Source: Colwellia polaris (GTDB lineage: Bacteria > Pseudomonadota > Gammaproteobacteria > Enterobacterales > Alteromonadaceae). Taken from it: a stretch of DNA of 64,000 nt. Position 1 is the stretch's first letter, and each line of letters begins with the position of its first letter. Under the pieces are notes generated by a model, which did no database searches, was not told where the DNA came from, and saw only the letters and a list, made by a program, of their open reading frames with translations. The stretch lies in assembly GCF_002104515.1 (NCBI RefSeq), contig NZ_NBOE01000002.1:124001-188000 (forward strand), read 5' to 3'. The translations under genes were made by a program, and so were the position numbers. Below are positions 8,638-18,458 of this stretch, in pieces.

Positions 8638-9294
8638 CTAAATTGAGCTAAGGCCAAACACATATTGTCTACTTGGCGTTACTATTTCTGGTAGTGGAAT
8701 ATCCCAAAGCTGTGAAGGTACTTCGTCTATTAATTGAATATCATGTGCTAGGCCAATGGGGTAAGGCTTTAATGGTATTTTTTCATTAACATTTTTACCT
8801 TTCTGCTCACCGTTTTTGTTATTTTCAAGACAATATTTTTTGAACCATGTTGATAACGTTCTATCGTAAAATCCACCGCCCATACCTAAGCGATTTCCTG
8901 TTTGGTCAAAAGCCACTAAAGGTGTAAAAATAATATCTATTTCATTAATATTTTTAATCAGGCGCACATCGAGCTTTGGTTCTAAAATACCGTACTTATT
9001 TGTTTGCATAATACTGCTTGGCTGATAATGCAAAAAGAGTAAATGGCCAGTACTAAAAGGGTGTAGCACAGGTAAGTATACGTTTTTGTTATTTTGCCAA
9101 CACCATTTAATAAAAAGCAGTGGGTCAAGCTCTCCATCGTTGGCTAAATACAGTGCAATGTTTTCTGCCGATAGCACATCAGCTCTTGCGGTTAAATGGT
9201 TGAGTAACTCACTCGATAGCTGTTGCTGCTCAATATCATTTAAGCTTTTTCGCTTTGCTCTGATTAACGATCTTATTTGGTTTCTAGTAGGCAT
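8638..9294 (-). CDS. ygfA: 5-formyltetrahydrofolate cyclo-ligase family protein
   Basis: 218 aa. It converts 5-formyl-THF to 5,10-methenyl-THF with ATP. The N-terminal IRSLIRAKRKSL basic region and the substrate/ATP site GMGGGFYDRTL (residues ~136-146) are clear. Between that motif and the C-terminal YPIGLAHD segment lies a hydrophilic Lys/Asn/Glu-rich insert of about 20 residues that is uncommon in the family. The usual upstream companions zapA and 6S RNA are not seen; a different gene lies upstream. Confidence 0.93.
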   Translation of the reverse strand: MPTRNQIRSLIRAKRKSLNDIEQQQLSSELLNHLTARADVLSAENIALYLANDGELDPLLFIKWCWQNNKNVYLPVLHPFSTGHLLFLHYQPSSIMQTNKYGILEPKLDVRLIKNINEIDIIFTPLVAFDQTGNRLGMGGGFYDRTLSTWFKKYCLENNKNGEQKGKNVNEKIPLKPYPIGLAHDIQLIDEVPSQLWDIPLPEIVTPSRQYVFGLSSI

Positions 9295-9393
9295 AATTAA
9301 TAACGATTTTTAGTTAAGCTAATGAGTTAAGTTTTATTGTTTATACAAGAATTCTGTTAAAGCCCAACCTACAAGAAATCAACAAAAATTGAA

Positions 9394-9411
9394 ATACCTA
9401 GTTTTAGGTAT
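9394..9411. repeat. 18-bp palindrome upstream of cyclo-ligase gene
   Basis: ATACCTA, loop GTTT, TAGGTAT: a perfect 7-bp inverted repeat in the spacer between the cyclo-ligase gene (starts at 9294) and the end of the peptide transporter gene. It could be an operator or a weak hairpin; there is no flanking T tract. Confidence 0.4.
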
Positions 9412-9517
9412 GTGGTACTCGTGATAATTTCACTCAATAAAACTGTATTAGAGTAGAGCTGAATTAAGCTTTAGCTAAATAGAACAATGCTCCACACTAT
9501 TATTTTTAAGGCAAAAA

Positions 9518-9542
9518 AATAGCCAACACAATGTTGGCTATT
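9518..9542 (-). terminator. Terminator of the peptide transporter gene
   Basis: Perfect 11-bp stem AATAGCCAACA/TGTTGGCTATT with a 3-base loop. On the - strand it is followed by a run of seven T, and it lies about 40 bp past the transporter stop codon. Confidence 0.9.
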
Positions 9543-9579
9543 TATCTTGATAATTTAAACGCTAATACGTTATAAAAAA

Positions 9580-11109
9580 TTATGCAGTAGTTGTTGTACC
9601 GTTAGTGTTCGCAGCTGGTACTTCATCATCTTCTGTTTTAAGTGCTTCCCAGAATCTAGACTTTAAACCAACTAGCAAAATAACAATACCAATACCAATG
9701 CTGAACAAGCTAATTTGGATATATAACGCAGGTATTTGTTCAACGTTATTTGGATCATAGTTACCCGCAAGTAAACCAGAAATAATATTACCAATAGAAT
9801 AAGTTAGAACGAATACACCCATCATTTGGCCAGCAAATCTTCTAGGCGATAACTTACTTACCGCACTTAAAGCGATTGGGCTTAAACATAACTCACCAAC
9901 CGTATGTAAGAAGTAAGTGGTAATTAACCAACCTGGAGCCACTTGTAAGCCACTTGCCGCATATTGTGCAGCAAAGAACATAACAATAAAGCCACTTGCC
10001 ATGATAATTAAACCAGCAGCACATTTAATGCCGTAAGCAGGTGTTACCATTCTTTGACCTAATTTTATCCAAAAGGCAGCAAAGAAAGGCGAAAGTAAAA
10101 CGATAAACATTGAGTTAGAGAACTGAAACCATGCCGTTGGTACTTCAAAAGAGCCAATCATGCGGTCAGTGTAGTCACGTGCAAATAAGTTTAATGAAGA
10201 ACCTGCTTGCTCAAAACCAGACCAAAAACATGCTGAGGCAATACAAATTAATAACAACGCCCAAAGCTTTTTCTTTTCATTACCGGTTAAGCCACTACAA
10301 AAATAAATAACCGCGTAATAAATAACAAAAATTAGGGTAAATGCAATGGCAACATATTGTGCTAAGGCAATAGGGTCTATAACAATAACGCCTTGAAACG
10401 TTAATACAGTAATAACAGCAATAGAAACTAAACCAGCAATAATAACTGTCCAACTGTTACGTTGGCCTTTAGCTGATAAAGGTGCAACAGGTTTTGCTCC
10501 TACACCTTCTAACTTTGGTGCAGTCATTTTGTATTGAATAAGACCGGCAGCCATACCAATTGCAGCAGCACCAAAAGCATAATGCCAACCGAAATCAGAA
10601 GCTAAATAACCACAAATTAAATAACCAATGAAAGAGCCTAAGTTAATGCCCATATAATAAATAGCGTAACCACTGTCACGGCGTTTATCGCTTTCACTGT
10701 ATAATTGGCCAACCATAGCGCCAATGTTAGGCTTTAATAAACCTGTACCTAAAATAACTAAAATTAAACCGATGAAGAAAGTTTTGTCATTTGGAATAGC
10801 CAGAACAATGTGGCCAAGCATAATAATAATGCCGCCGTACCAAACAGCACGTTGCCCGCCTAGTAGTCTGTCTGCTATCCAACCACCAGGTAAGCCCATG
10901 AAATAAACGGTACCGGTATATAAACCATAAATAGCTGTTGCTGAAGCAATTGTTATTCCTAAACCGCCTTCTTGTAACGTTGCCGTCATAAAAAGAACAA
11001 GTAAAGCGCGCATGCCGTAATAACTCATGCGTTCCCACATTTCAGTAATGAAAAGTGTTTTCAACCCGCCCGGATGGCCATAAAAGGCCTCTGAATTCTG
11101 GGTACTCAT
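9580..11109 (-). CDS. POT-family proton-coupled di/tripeptide transporter
   Basis: 509 aa, polytopic, about 14 hydrophobic segments. The N-terminus carries the POT proton-coupling motif ExxER (EMWERMSYYGMRALLVLFM, residues ~23-41) and the family stretch GLLKPNIGAMVGQLY at ~124-138. Members import di- and tripeptides across the inner membrane with protons. A longer C-terminal tail ends in a Thr/Asn-rich stretch. It is a single-gene unit with its own terminator. DtpA/DtpB-type naming would be guesswork. Confidence 0.93.
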   Translation of the reverse strand: MSTQNSEAFYGHPGGLKTLFITEMWERMSYYGMRALLVLFMTATLQEGGLGITIASATAIYGLYTGTVYFMGLPGGWIADRLLGGQRAVWYGGIIIMLGHIVLAIPNDKTFFIGLILVILGTGLLKPNIGAMVGQLYSESDKRRDSGYAIYYMGINLGSFIGYLICGYLASDFGWHYAFGAAAIGMAAGLIQYKMTAPKLEGVGAKPVAPLSAKGQRNSWTVIIAGLVSIAVITVLTFQGVIVIDPIALAQYVAIAFTLIFVIYYAVIYFCSGLTGNEKKKLWALLLICIASACFWSGFEQAGSSLNLFARDYTDRMIGSFEVPTAWFQFSNSMFIVLLSPFFAAFWIKLGQRMVTPAYGIKCAAGLIIMASGFIVMFFAAQYAASGLQVAPGWLITTYFLHTVGELCLSPIALSAVSKLSPRRFAGQMMGVFVLTYSIGNIISGLLAGNYDPNNVEQIPALYIQISLFSIGIGIVILLVGLKSRFWEALKTEDDEVPAANTNGTTTTA

Positions 11110-11774
11110 ATAAAATCCTCAATAGGTAAGACTAAACACGGTTTAAAATTGTTTTTATTTCAACAGGCATAAATATCAGGTTGATTGTGTTTAGAAAAAT
11201 TACAAACTTTTAATAATCAGCCCGTTTTATACCTTTGCTAGCCTTGAAAGGCAAGTCTGGCAGGTTAATCTTTTGTTAATGACGTACAACTGCCTAATTT
11301 TTGTTAGGTTAGTTGATATTGTAGCCACGCACGCCTAAGTAATGTTGAATAAAATAGGTAATTAACTCAAGACATTATTAACAGCAATTGCATGAGAAGG
11401 TTTAATAGTTATTGGTTGAACACCGTTTTTAAATGTGTAGTGAACGCATATCAATTATTAAGAATGTGTACTTAAAGTAAATTATTGTAAACAAAGTTAT
11501 CCGTTACCTGTACTTCACCATATTACTTGTTACATTTTCTTCGCGATAAAAGGCGATTATTTAAGGACCTGCTATTTAACAATAGCTTTATATAAAAAAC
11601 TGAAAATTAAACTAATTCGCACGGTTAGCCCTGCAGATAATCTGCGAGTTTATTTTACGAAACAGGTTAATAAAAAGTTACTTTAATCAAAGTACACTTA
11701 CTGATAAACTCCACGCTGCTTTACTTTTAAATCTAAGTTCTGTCCCCCGTATATATAGGAAGAAATACGCGCCA
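11110..11774. other. 665-bp intergenic region upstream of polysaccharide locus
   Basis: Divergent control region between the peptide transporter gene (-) and the SLBB export gene (+). It is AT-rich with no credible ORF. I see a 13-bp palindrome GCAGATAATCTGC at 11633-11645, about 130 bp before the export gene. No JUMPstart/ops (GGCGGTAG) element was found by eye. A long leader of this kind is common before capsule and O-antigen loci. Confidence 0.5.
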
Positions 11775-14501
11775 ATGATTCATTTTATTCGTCTACTGAC
11801 AAGCCTTTTTGTTGTTTCAACACTCTCATTTAATGCACTTGCTGCACAAATTAGTCAACAACAAATAGCGCAATTTAAAAACTTACCTAAATCGCAGCAG
11901 CAAGCATTAGCGCAAAGCATGGGCGTTGATCTAAACGCTGTTATGGGGCAAATTTCTAGCGGGGGTCAACAAACGCAGTTATCTTCAACACCGGTAATGC
12001 CTAGACAATCTGCAACAAACAATGGCGAAGAGCAAGACTTAGCTGAAAGCACGACTTTTGACAACGATACCGAATTATTCAAACCGCTTGAAAGGTTTGG
12101 TATCGACGTTTTTGCTAATGCTCCAAGTACATTTACCCCCACTATGGATATTGCTATTCCTAATCATTATGTTTTAGGCGTAGGTGATCAGTTATCAATC
12201 CAAATTTACGGTAAAGAAAACGCAGAATATAATTTACCTATAACGCGTGAAGGCAATATTCTTATTCCTGATGTTGGACCTATTAAAATTGCGGGTTTAG
12301 CCTTTGCCGAAATGAAAAGCTTTCTAACAGAGAAAATTCAACAACGCATCATAGGTGTTAATGTTGTTGTTAGCTTAGCCGAACTGCGCTCAATGCGTAT
12401 TTTTGTTTTGGGCGATGCTTATAAACCTGGCCCATACACCTTAAGTTCACTTTCAAGTGTAACGCATGCCATTTTTGCAGCAGGCGGTGTTAGTGATATT
12501 GGCTCACTTCGTAACATTGAAGTAAAACGTGCGGGTAAAGTAGTGCAAACGGTTGATCTATACGACCTGTTAATAAAAGGTGACTCATCAAGCGATATAC
12601 TGTTGCAATCTGGCGATGTAGTTTTTATTCCTACTCAAAGCCAAAGTGTTTCTATATTAGGCGAAGTTAGAAGACCAGCTATATATGAATTAAAAAAAGG
12701 TGATAACTTTAACCAAGTTATAGAAATGGCTGGTGGCTTATTACCTTCAGCATATCCTCAATCAACTATGGTTGAACGTTACAACAAACAAAACTTACGC
12801 AGCATCGTTAACGTTGATTTAACGAATGTAGAAGCACGTAAACAAAAATTAAAAAGCGGTGATTACATACGCGTATTGAAAAGCTCAGGCATGTATGAAA
12901 AATCAATTACTGTTATTGGTGCCGTTTCACGTCCAGGTAAATACCAATGGCAAGAAAATATAAAAATTGCTGACTTATTACCCAGTTTAGACTCTCATAT
13001 TTTACCAAGTGCAGATTTAAGTTACGGCTTAGTTATTCGCCAAAAAGATGCCGCTAGAAATATCGAAGTTTTACAATTCAATTTAGCTAAAGCAATAAAT
13101 GACCATACTGACAATTCAACTGATAACTTAACCCTACAGCCAAGCGATAAAGTTTTAATATTTTCTAATGTAACCAAGTCTGTTGATGAAAAAATATCTT
13201 TAGACGAGTTAGCGTTTACCCAAGAGCAACTTTTTGCCAAAGAACGTCAAGAAGCTAAAACGTTACACAAAGAAGAAGCGTTTTGGAAAAAATACGGCGG
13301 AAATTCAACACAACGTGCATCAACCAGTGCCGAAGAAGATGAAGTAGAGCGTTTAATGAATCAATCATTAGTGCAAATTACTAATAATGCCGCTAATGGC
13401 CAAGTTGATATCCGCGAAATGGCTTTATTTTCTCGACCTCGCTTGTTAGCTCCTGTGTTAAGAAAACTTCGTCAACAAGGCGCTTCTGGGCAACCAATTC
13501 AATTGGTAGAAGTAGATGGACAAGTTAAATTTCCTGGGATTTACCCATTAGCTAAAAACGCTAAAGTAAGCGATTTACTGGCAGCCGCGGGCGGTGTAAA
13601 TGAGTCTGCCTATTTAGCACGTGCAGAAGTAACACGAAATGAACTAACGGTTGAAGGTGCTGAAAAAATCTCGCTAGACGTAGACTTAGGTTTAGCCCTT
13701 AAAGAAGATAAAAGCTTTGATATAGCTTTACAAAGTAAAGACAGACTAAACGTACATAAAATTCCATCGTGGAGCGAAAATCATGTGGTTGAGCTGCGTG
13801 GTGAATTTGTATTCCCAGGTAAATACACTATTCGACGTGGCGAAACCTTGGCTGACTTAGTCGCTAAAGCGGGTGGTTTAACACAATATGCTCATCCAGA
13901 CGGCTCAGTATTTACGCGAGAAAAACTGAAAGTACTTGAAAAGAAAAACCTAATAAAACTTGCGGGTGATTTACGTATTGAAATGGCGTCAAAATCATTA
14001 ACAGAGCAAGGTACTTCAGCATCATACGACGATGCTCAAAAACTACTTGCAGATATTACAGAGTTAGAGCCAGTAGGGCGTTTAGTTATTGACTTACCGC
14101 ACTTAATGGCTTCAGATAACAGTGAAGTTTTACTTGAAGGTGGCGATGTACTGTATGTACCAACTAAGAAGAACTCTATTAATGTTATTGGTCAGGTTCA
14201 AGTAGGCTCATCACACTTATACAGTAGCGTAATGTCAGCAGAAGATTATATCGCGCAAAGCGGTGGTATTAAAAAACGTGCAGACGAAGAACGTATTTAT
14301 GTTATCTCAGCCAGTGGTAGCATTAAAATACTAGAACAAAGTAATTGGTTTGCAGGTGCAGCAGATTCTTCACTTAAACCAGGCGATACCATAGTAGTGC
14401 CGTTAGATTCTGAGTACATGAACGACCTTACTTTATGGTCAACAGCAACGCAGATTATTTATAATGCAGCGGTAGCTGTTGCAGCGATTAATGGTATTTA
14501 A
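11775..14501 (+). CDS. Large SLBB-domain polysaccharide export protein (Wza/OPX-like)
   Basis: 908 aa, more than twice the length of E. coli Wza (379 aa). A signal peptide covers residues ~1-23 (ends NALA-AQ) with no lipobox Cys. A Gln/Ser-rich stretch precedes a Poly_export domain at ~130-205 (YVLGVGDQLSIQIYG). I count about six SLBB-like beta-grasp repeats, near residues 207, 290, 375, 575, 675 and 800, each marked by G-x-V-x-x-P-G-x-Y-like text. Such proteins form the outer-membrane exit channel for capsule or exopolysaccharide. It heads the locus, followed directly by nucleotide-sugar genes, with no wzb/wzc. Confidence 0.9.
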   Translation: MIHFIRLLTSLFVVSTLSFNALAAQISQQQIAQFKNLPKSQQQALAQSMGVDLNAVMGQISSGGQQTQLSSTPVMPRQSATNNGEEQDLAESTTFDNDTELFKPLERFGIDVFANAPSTFTPTMDIAIPNHYVLGVGDQLSIQIYGKENAEYNLPITREGNILIPDVGPIKIAGLAFAEMKSFLTEKIQQRIIGVNVVVSLAELRSMRIFVLGDAYKPGPYTLSSLSSVTHAIFAAGGVSDIGSLRNIEVKRAGKVVQTVDLYDLLIKGDSSSDILLQSGDVVFIPTQSQSVSILGEVRRPAIYELKKGDNFNQVIEMAGGLLPSAYPQSTMVERYNKQNLRSIVNVDLTNVEARKQKLKSGDYIRVLKSSGMYEKSITVIGAVSRPGKYQWQENIKIADLLPSLDSHILPSADLSYGLVIRQKDAARNIEVLQFNLAKAINDHTDNSTDNLTLQPSDKVLIFSNVTKSVDEKISLDELAFTQEQLFAKERQEAKTLHKEEAFWKKYGGNSTQRASTSAEEDEVERLMNQSLVQITNNAANGQVDIREMALFSRPRLLAPVLRKLRQQGASGQPIQLVEVDGQVKFPGIYPLAKNAKVSDLLAAAGGVNESAYLARAEVTRNELTVEGAEKISLDVDLGLALKEDKSFDIALQSKDRLNVHKIPSWSENHVVELRGEFVFPGKYTIRRGETLADLVAKAGGLTQYAHPDGSVFTREKLKVLEKKNLIKLAGDLRIEMASKSLTEQGTSASYDDAQKLLADITELEPVGRLVIDLPHLMASDNSEVLLEGGDVLYVPTKKNSINVIGQVQVGSSHLYSSVMSAEDYIAQSGGIKKRADEERIYVISASGSIKILEQSNWFAGAADSSLKPGDTIVVPLDSEYMNDLTLWSTATQIIYNAAVAVAAINGI

Positions 14502-14604
14502 GAGCACTTAAAGGTGGGGGTAATACTCAGCCTAACATTAAATTAAAGTGTGCTAAACATACACTAAAGTTAAAACTGATTAATAAGGGTAAAGGGTTGA
14601 CAAA

Positions 14605-15885
14605 ATGATACGTGATTTAAAAGATGTAAAAATAGCTATTATCGGCTTAGGTTATGTTGGTTTGCCGTTAGCCGTAGAGTTTGGTAAAAAATATCAAACG
14701 TTAGGCTTTGATATTAATCAAGCACGTATCAATGAATTAAATAATGGAAACGACAGTACCTTGGAAGTTAGCGACGAAGAACTCGCTGCAACAACTAATT
14801 TAAGCTATTCTTGCCAGCCTGAAGACTTAAGAAGTGCTAATGTTTATATCGTTACTGTTCCAACACCTATTGATCAGCATAAACAGCCGGATTTAACACC
14901 GTTAATTAAAGCGAGTGAAATGTTAGGTAAAATCGTCAGCAAAGACGATATTATTATTTATGAGTCAACTGTTTACCCAGGGGCCACAGAAGAAGCATGT
15001 ATCCCCGTTGTAGAAAAAGTGTCAGGCTTAGTATTCAATAAAGATTTTTACGCTGGCTATTCACCTGAGCGTATTAATCCGGGCGATAAAGAGCACAGAG
15101 TTACTAATATTTTAAAGGTTACTTCTGGCTCTACACCTGAAATAGCCACTATTGTTGATGATTTATATCATTCAATTATTACCGCAGGAACACACAAAGC
15201 CAGTTCAATTAAAGTTGCTGAGGCTGCCAAGGTAATTGAAAACACACAGCGCGACGTAAATATTGCGTTAATTAATGAACTTTCAATTATTTTCAACAAA
15301 TTAGGCATTGATACCTTGGAAGTTTTAGAAGCCGCAGGTACTAAATGGAATTTCTTACCGTTTCGCCCCGGCTTAGTTGGTGGTCATTGTATTGGTGTAG
15401 ATCCTTACTATTTAACTCATAAAGCGCAATTAGTCGGTTATCACCCTGAAATGATACTCGCTGGACGACGTTTAAATGACGGTATGGGAGCTTATGTAGT
15501 ATCGCAATTAGTTAAAAATATGCTCCATAAACGCATTCAGGTTGAAGGTGCCAACGTATTAATTATGGGACTTACTTTTAAAGAAAATTGCCCTGATTTA
15601 CGTAACACTAAAATTGTTGATATTGTTAGTGAACTTAAAGAATACAACATTAATGTAGATATTACCGACCCTTGGTGTTCTAGCGAACAAGCCGAACATG
15701 AATATAACTTAACGTTAACAGATAAACCTGAGGCTGGTAAGTACGACGCTATTATTCTCGCCGTAGCTCATAATGAGTTTAAGGTAATGGGCGTTGAAGA
15801 AATTCGCAAGTTAGGTAAGTCACAACATGTACTTTACGATTTAAAATACATTTTACCAAAAGAGTCGGTTGATATGCGTTTGTAA
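14605..15885 (+). CDS. tviB: UDP-N-acetyl-hexosamine 6-dehydrogenase (TviB/WbpO type)
   Basis: 426 aa UDP-glucose/GDP-mannose dehydrogenase family. It oxidises C6 of UDP-GlcNAc or UDP-GalNAc to the uronic acid using NAD. The Rossmann motif [14 protein letters not shown] lies at residues ~13-26 and [16 protein letters not shown] at ~124; the catalytic Cys is residue 262 in [11 protein letters not shown]. The text is closer to Vi-antigen TviB than to Ugd, and the next gene is the matching C4 epimerase, so UDP-GalNAcA is the likely product. Confidence 0.93.
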   Translation: MIRDLKDVKIAIIGLGYVGLPLAVEFGKKYQTLGFDINQARINELNNGNDSTLEVSDEELAATTNLSYSCQPEDLRSANVYIVTVPTPIDQHKQPDLTPLIKASEMLGKIVSKDDIIIYESTVYPGATEEACIPVVEKVSGLVFNKDFYAGYSPERINPGDKEHRVTNILKVTSGSTPEIATIVDDLYHSIITAGTHKASSIKVAEAAKVIENTQRDVNIALINELSIIFNKLGIDTLEVLEAAGTKWNFLPFRPGLVGGHCIGVDPYYLTHKAQLVGYHPEMILAGRRLNDGMGAYVVSQLVKNMLHKRIQVEGANVLIMGLTFKENCPDLRNTKIVDIVSELKEYNINVDITDPWCSSEQAEHEYNLTLTDKPEAGKYDAIILAVAHNEFKVMGVEEIRKLGKSQHVLYDLKYILPKESVDMRL

Positions 15886-15941
15886 TACCACCAGAAAAAC
15901 AAATTAATAAGCCTTAAATACAACAAACAGTGGAAGTAATA

Positions 15942-16988
15942 ATGTCAAAATACGATGAAGTAAAAAAGCAACTTATTCAAACACCAAAAACTTGGCTCGT
16001 AACAGGTGTTGCGGGGTTCATCGGTTCAAACTTACTAGAAACTTTACTCTTGTTAAACCAAAAGGTTATTGGTTTAGACAACTTTGCTACCGGCCATCAA
16101 CATAATCTAGACGAAGTTAAAACAGCAGTATCTCTACAGCAGTGGGATAACTTTACCTTCATCAAAGGCGACATCAGAAACTTCGAAGACTGTGAAAAAG
16201 CACTATCAACTGAAAACCTAACTGTAGATTACATTTTACACCAAGCCGCTTTAGGCTCTGTTCCTCGTTCAATTGCAGATCCAATATTAACCAACTCGGC
16301 TAACATCACTGGTTTTGTAAATATGCTAACAGCAGCAAAAAACGCTAAAGTCTCAACTTTTGTGTACGCTGCTTCAAGCTCGACCTATGGCGATCATCCT
16401 GCATTACCTAAAGTTGAAGAGAACATTGGCAAACCTTTATCTCCTTATGCTGTAACTAAATATGTTAACGAGCTCTATGCCGATGTATTTAACAAAACTT
16501 ACGGTTTAAATACCACAGGCTTACGTTATTTTAATGTTTTTGGAAAGCGTCAAGATCCCGATGGCGCATACGCTGCTGTTATTCCTAAATGGACCGCAGC
16601 AATGATAGAAAACCAAGATCTATTTATTAACGGTGACGGTGAAACCAGCCGCGATTTCTGTTTTGTTGAAAATGCCGTGCAAGCTAACATATTAGCAGCG
16701 ACAGCTAATGAAGAAGGTAAAAACCAAGTTTATAATGTAGCACTGGGTGACAGAACAACATTAAACGAACTATTTTCAAGTTTAGTTTCTGCTTTAAAAA
16801 GCAATGAAGTTAATTACGCCAAACAAGCCATTTACCAAGAGTTCAGGGCAGGGGACGTTCGTCATTCACAGGCCGACATCTCTAAAGCTAAAAACTTAAT
16901 AGGCTACCAGCCAGAATTTAGAATTCAGCAAGGCATTAATAAAGCAATGCCTTGGTATATAGACTTTATAAACAAGCAAAAAACCTAA
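15942..16988 (+). CDS. tviC: UDP-N-acetylglucosamine C4-epimerase (TviC/WbpP type)
   Basis: About 348 aa from the ATG at 15942, chosen over the in-frame GTG at 15930 because GGAAG lies 5 bases before it. Extended SDR epimerase: [11 protein letters not shown] (NAD loop, ~residue 20), [13 protein letters not shown] and the YxxxK pair in [11 protein letters not shown]. The [11 protein letters not shown] and [13 protein letters not shown] segments are those of WbpP/TviC, which act on N-acetylated UDP-hexosamines. Together with the preceding dehydrogenase it would supply UDP-GalNAcA, as in Vi antigen. Confidence 0.92.
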   Translation: MSKYDEVKKQLIQTPKTWLVTGVAGFIGSNLLETLLLLNQKVIGLDNFATGHQHNLDEVKTAVSLQQWDNFTFIKGDIRNFEDCEKALSTENLTVDYILHQAALGSVPRSIADPILTNSANITGFVNMLTAAKNAKVSTFVYAASSSTYGDHPALPKVEENIGKPLSPYAVTKYVNELYADVFNKTYGLNTTGLRYFNVFGKRQDPDGAYAAVIPKWTAAMIENQDLFINGDGETSRDFCFVENAVQANILAATANEEGKNQVYNVALGDRTTLNELFSSLVSALKSNEVNYAKQAIYQEFRAGDVRHSQADISKAKNLIGYQPEFRIQQGINKAMPWYIDFINKQKT

Positions 16989-17420
16989 TATCCAATACCT
17001 AATAATCAAATTAAACTCCGAGGGTAAATTTGTAAGCGCAAGTACCTATCATTTTGAAAGTATATTGGGGATATATGTTTAACGTATCCCCAAAACTTAT
17101 TATTTATATTAATAGCGTAATAACGAATTTAATATTAAATACATATCATCAAAAATAACGCGTATATTTAACGATAAATACAAGCATAAACCCGATTAAT
17201 TTATACTCACTGATAAATACCAAATAGAAATTGGTAATAAAAAAGTAATAAACTCCTATTAACAAGTACGAAGACATTGTTATAATGATTAATCAGTTGG
17301 GCTGTTAACACTCTATGTTAATTTAAATGCCACTAGGAATAGTTATTAAAATGAACTTAAATGCGAGTTATTGTGAAAAGTCATAAATTGCAAGGAAGTA
17401 CTTCAAACGAAGTCAAGGCA
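16989..17420. other. 432-bp intergenic region before wzz
   Basis: AT-rich with no ORF. It holds a hairpin TTGGGGATA/TATCCCCAA at 17065-17093 (9 bp, 11-base loop), which could end the tviBC transcript although its T tract is weak, a TACCAA/TTGGTA inverted pair at 17218-17236, and a plausible promoter near 17259-17286. This suggests wzz and what follows start a separate transcript. Confidence 0.5.
17259..17286 (+). promoter_or_regulatory. Candidate sigma-70 promoter for wzz
   Basis: TTAACA (-35) and TATAAT (-10) separated by 16 bp, about 135 bases before the chosen wzz start. Found by eye only. Confidence 0.4.
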
Positions 17421-18458
17421 ATGAATTCAAACGAATATCATCATCAGACTAACCTTCCCGAAGACGACGAAATAGATCTGGCAGAGCTTTGGCATGCTAT
17501 ATGGTCGGGTAAACTAATTATCATCATCATTAGTGCATTGTTTGCTATCTCATCGGTGTTATATGCGATAAATCAACCCAATATCTATAAAGCAACGACT
17601 TTGTTATCCCCAGCAGGAGAACAAAGCGGAGCCGGTGGCTTGGCTAAAATGGCTGGGCAGTTTGGCGGCTTAGCTAGTTTAGCAGGGATTAACCTTGGCG
17701 GTGGCGGAACTGACAAAACTGGCCTTGCGCTTGAAGTGTTAAAGTCACGTTTTTTTCTAGAGAATTTCATTGAAAAACACAATTTACTTGTGCCTTTGAT
17801 GGCTGTAAATAATTGGGATATAGCTACTAACACCTTAATCTATGATGAAGAAATTTATAATCCAGACAACAAAGCATGGATTAGAGAAGTTAAAGCACCT
17901 AAAAAACCTCAACCTTCTTCATGGGAAGCATTTCAAGAATTTAAAAAAATCTTATCAATAACTACCGATAAAGAAACGGGCATGGTCACAATTTCAATAG
18001 AACATTATTCGCCAGAAGTTGCGACTCAGTGGCTAAAGTTATTGGTTACAGATATAAACTCGACCATGAGAGAACAAGATAAAATTGAAGCACAAAACAG
18101 TATCGACTACTTAACAAAAAAATTACAAGAAACACAATTAGCTGACATGCAAACTGTATTTTATCAGTTAATTGAAGAACAAACTAAAACCATAATGTTG
18201 GCTGAAGTATCAAAAGAATATGTTCTAAAAACTATTGATCCTGCCAATGCACCCGAAGAAAAAGCCAAGCCTAAACGCGGCTTAATTGTTATGCTAGGTA
18301 CTATGCTTGGTGGTATTTTATCGGTGTTGATAGTATTAATACGCTATTTTACTAAAAAACAAACGCCAACTAAACTAAGTAACGATTCTTTGCATACAGA
18401 ACATTTAAATCAACAAAACCAAAAAAATCAAATGCTAGGTAAACAGGAGTATACTTAA
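17421..18458 (+). CDS. wzz: Wzz-type polysaccharide chain-length determinant
   Basis: About 345 aa from the ATG at 17421, chosen because AAGG lies close before it; the frame is open from 17361. Transmembrane segments lie at about residues 33-53 (after an acidic DDEIDLAELW stretch) and near 290-312, with a periplasmic domain containing coiled-coil text (IDYLTKKLQETQLADMQ). A Pro-rich end of the periplasmic part (DPANAPEEKAKPKR) precedes the second segment, as in the Wzz family. It sets the modal length of Wzy-polymerised chains. It lacks the cytoplasmic tyrosine kinase domain of Wzc. The stop codon directly abuts the wecA ATG. Confidence 0.93.
   Translation: MNSNEYHHQTNLPEDDEIDLAELWHAIWSGKLIIIIISALFAISSVLYAINQPNIYKATTLLSPAGEQSGAGGLAKMAGQFGGLASLAGINLGGGGTDKTGLALEVLKSRFFLENFIEKHNLLVPLMAVNNWDIATNTLIYDEEIYNPDNKAWIREVKAPKKPQPSSWEAFQEFKKILSITTDKETGMVTISIEHYSPEVATQWLKLLVTDINSTMREQDKIEAQNSIDYLTKKLQETQLADMQTVFYQLIEEQTKTIMLAEVSKEYVLKTIDPANAPEEKAKPKRGLIVMLGTMLGGILSVLIVLIRYFTKKQTPTKLSNDSLHTEHLNQQNQKNQMLGKQEYT

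Noticed and set aside
9295-9579. 6S RNA gene upstream of the cyclo-ligase gene
   Set aside because: ssrS often lies just upstream of ygfA in gammaproteobacteria, but this AT-rich spacer shows no long near-palindromic 6S-like fold on the - strand, only an 18-bp palindrome and a terminator.
11110-11774. JUMPstart/ops element for RfaH before the polysaccharide locus
   Set aside because: No GGCGGTAG core was found by eye on the + strand.
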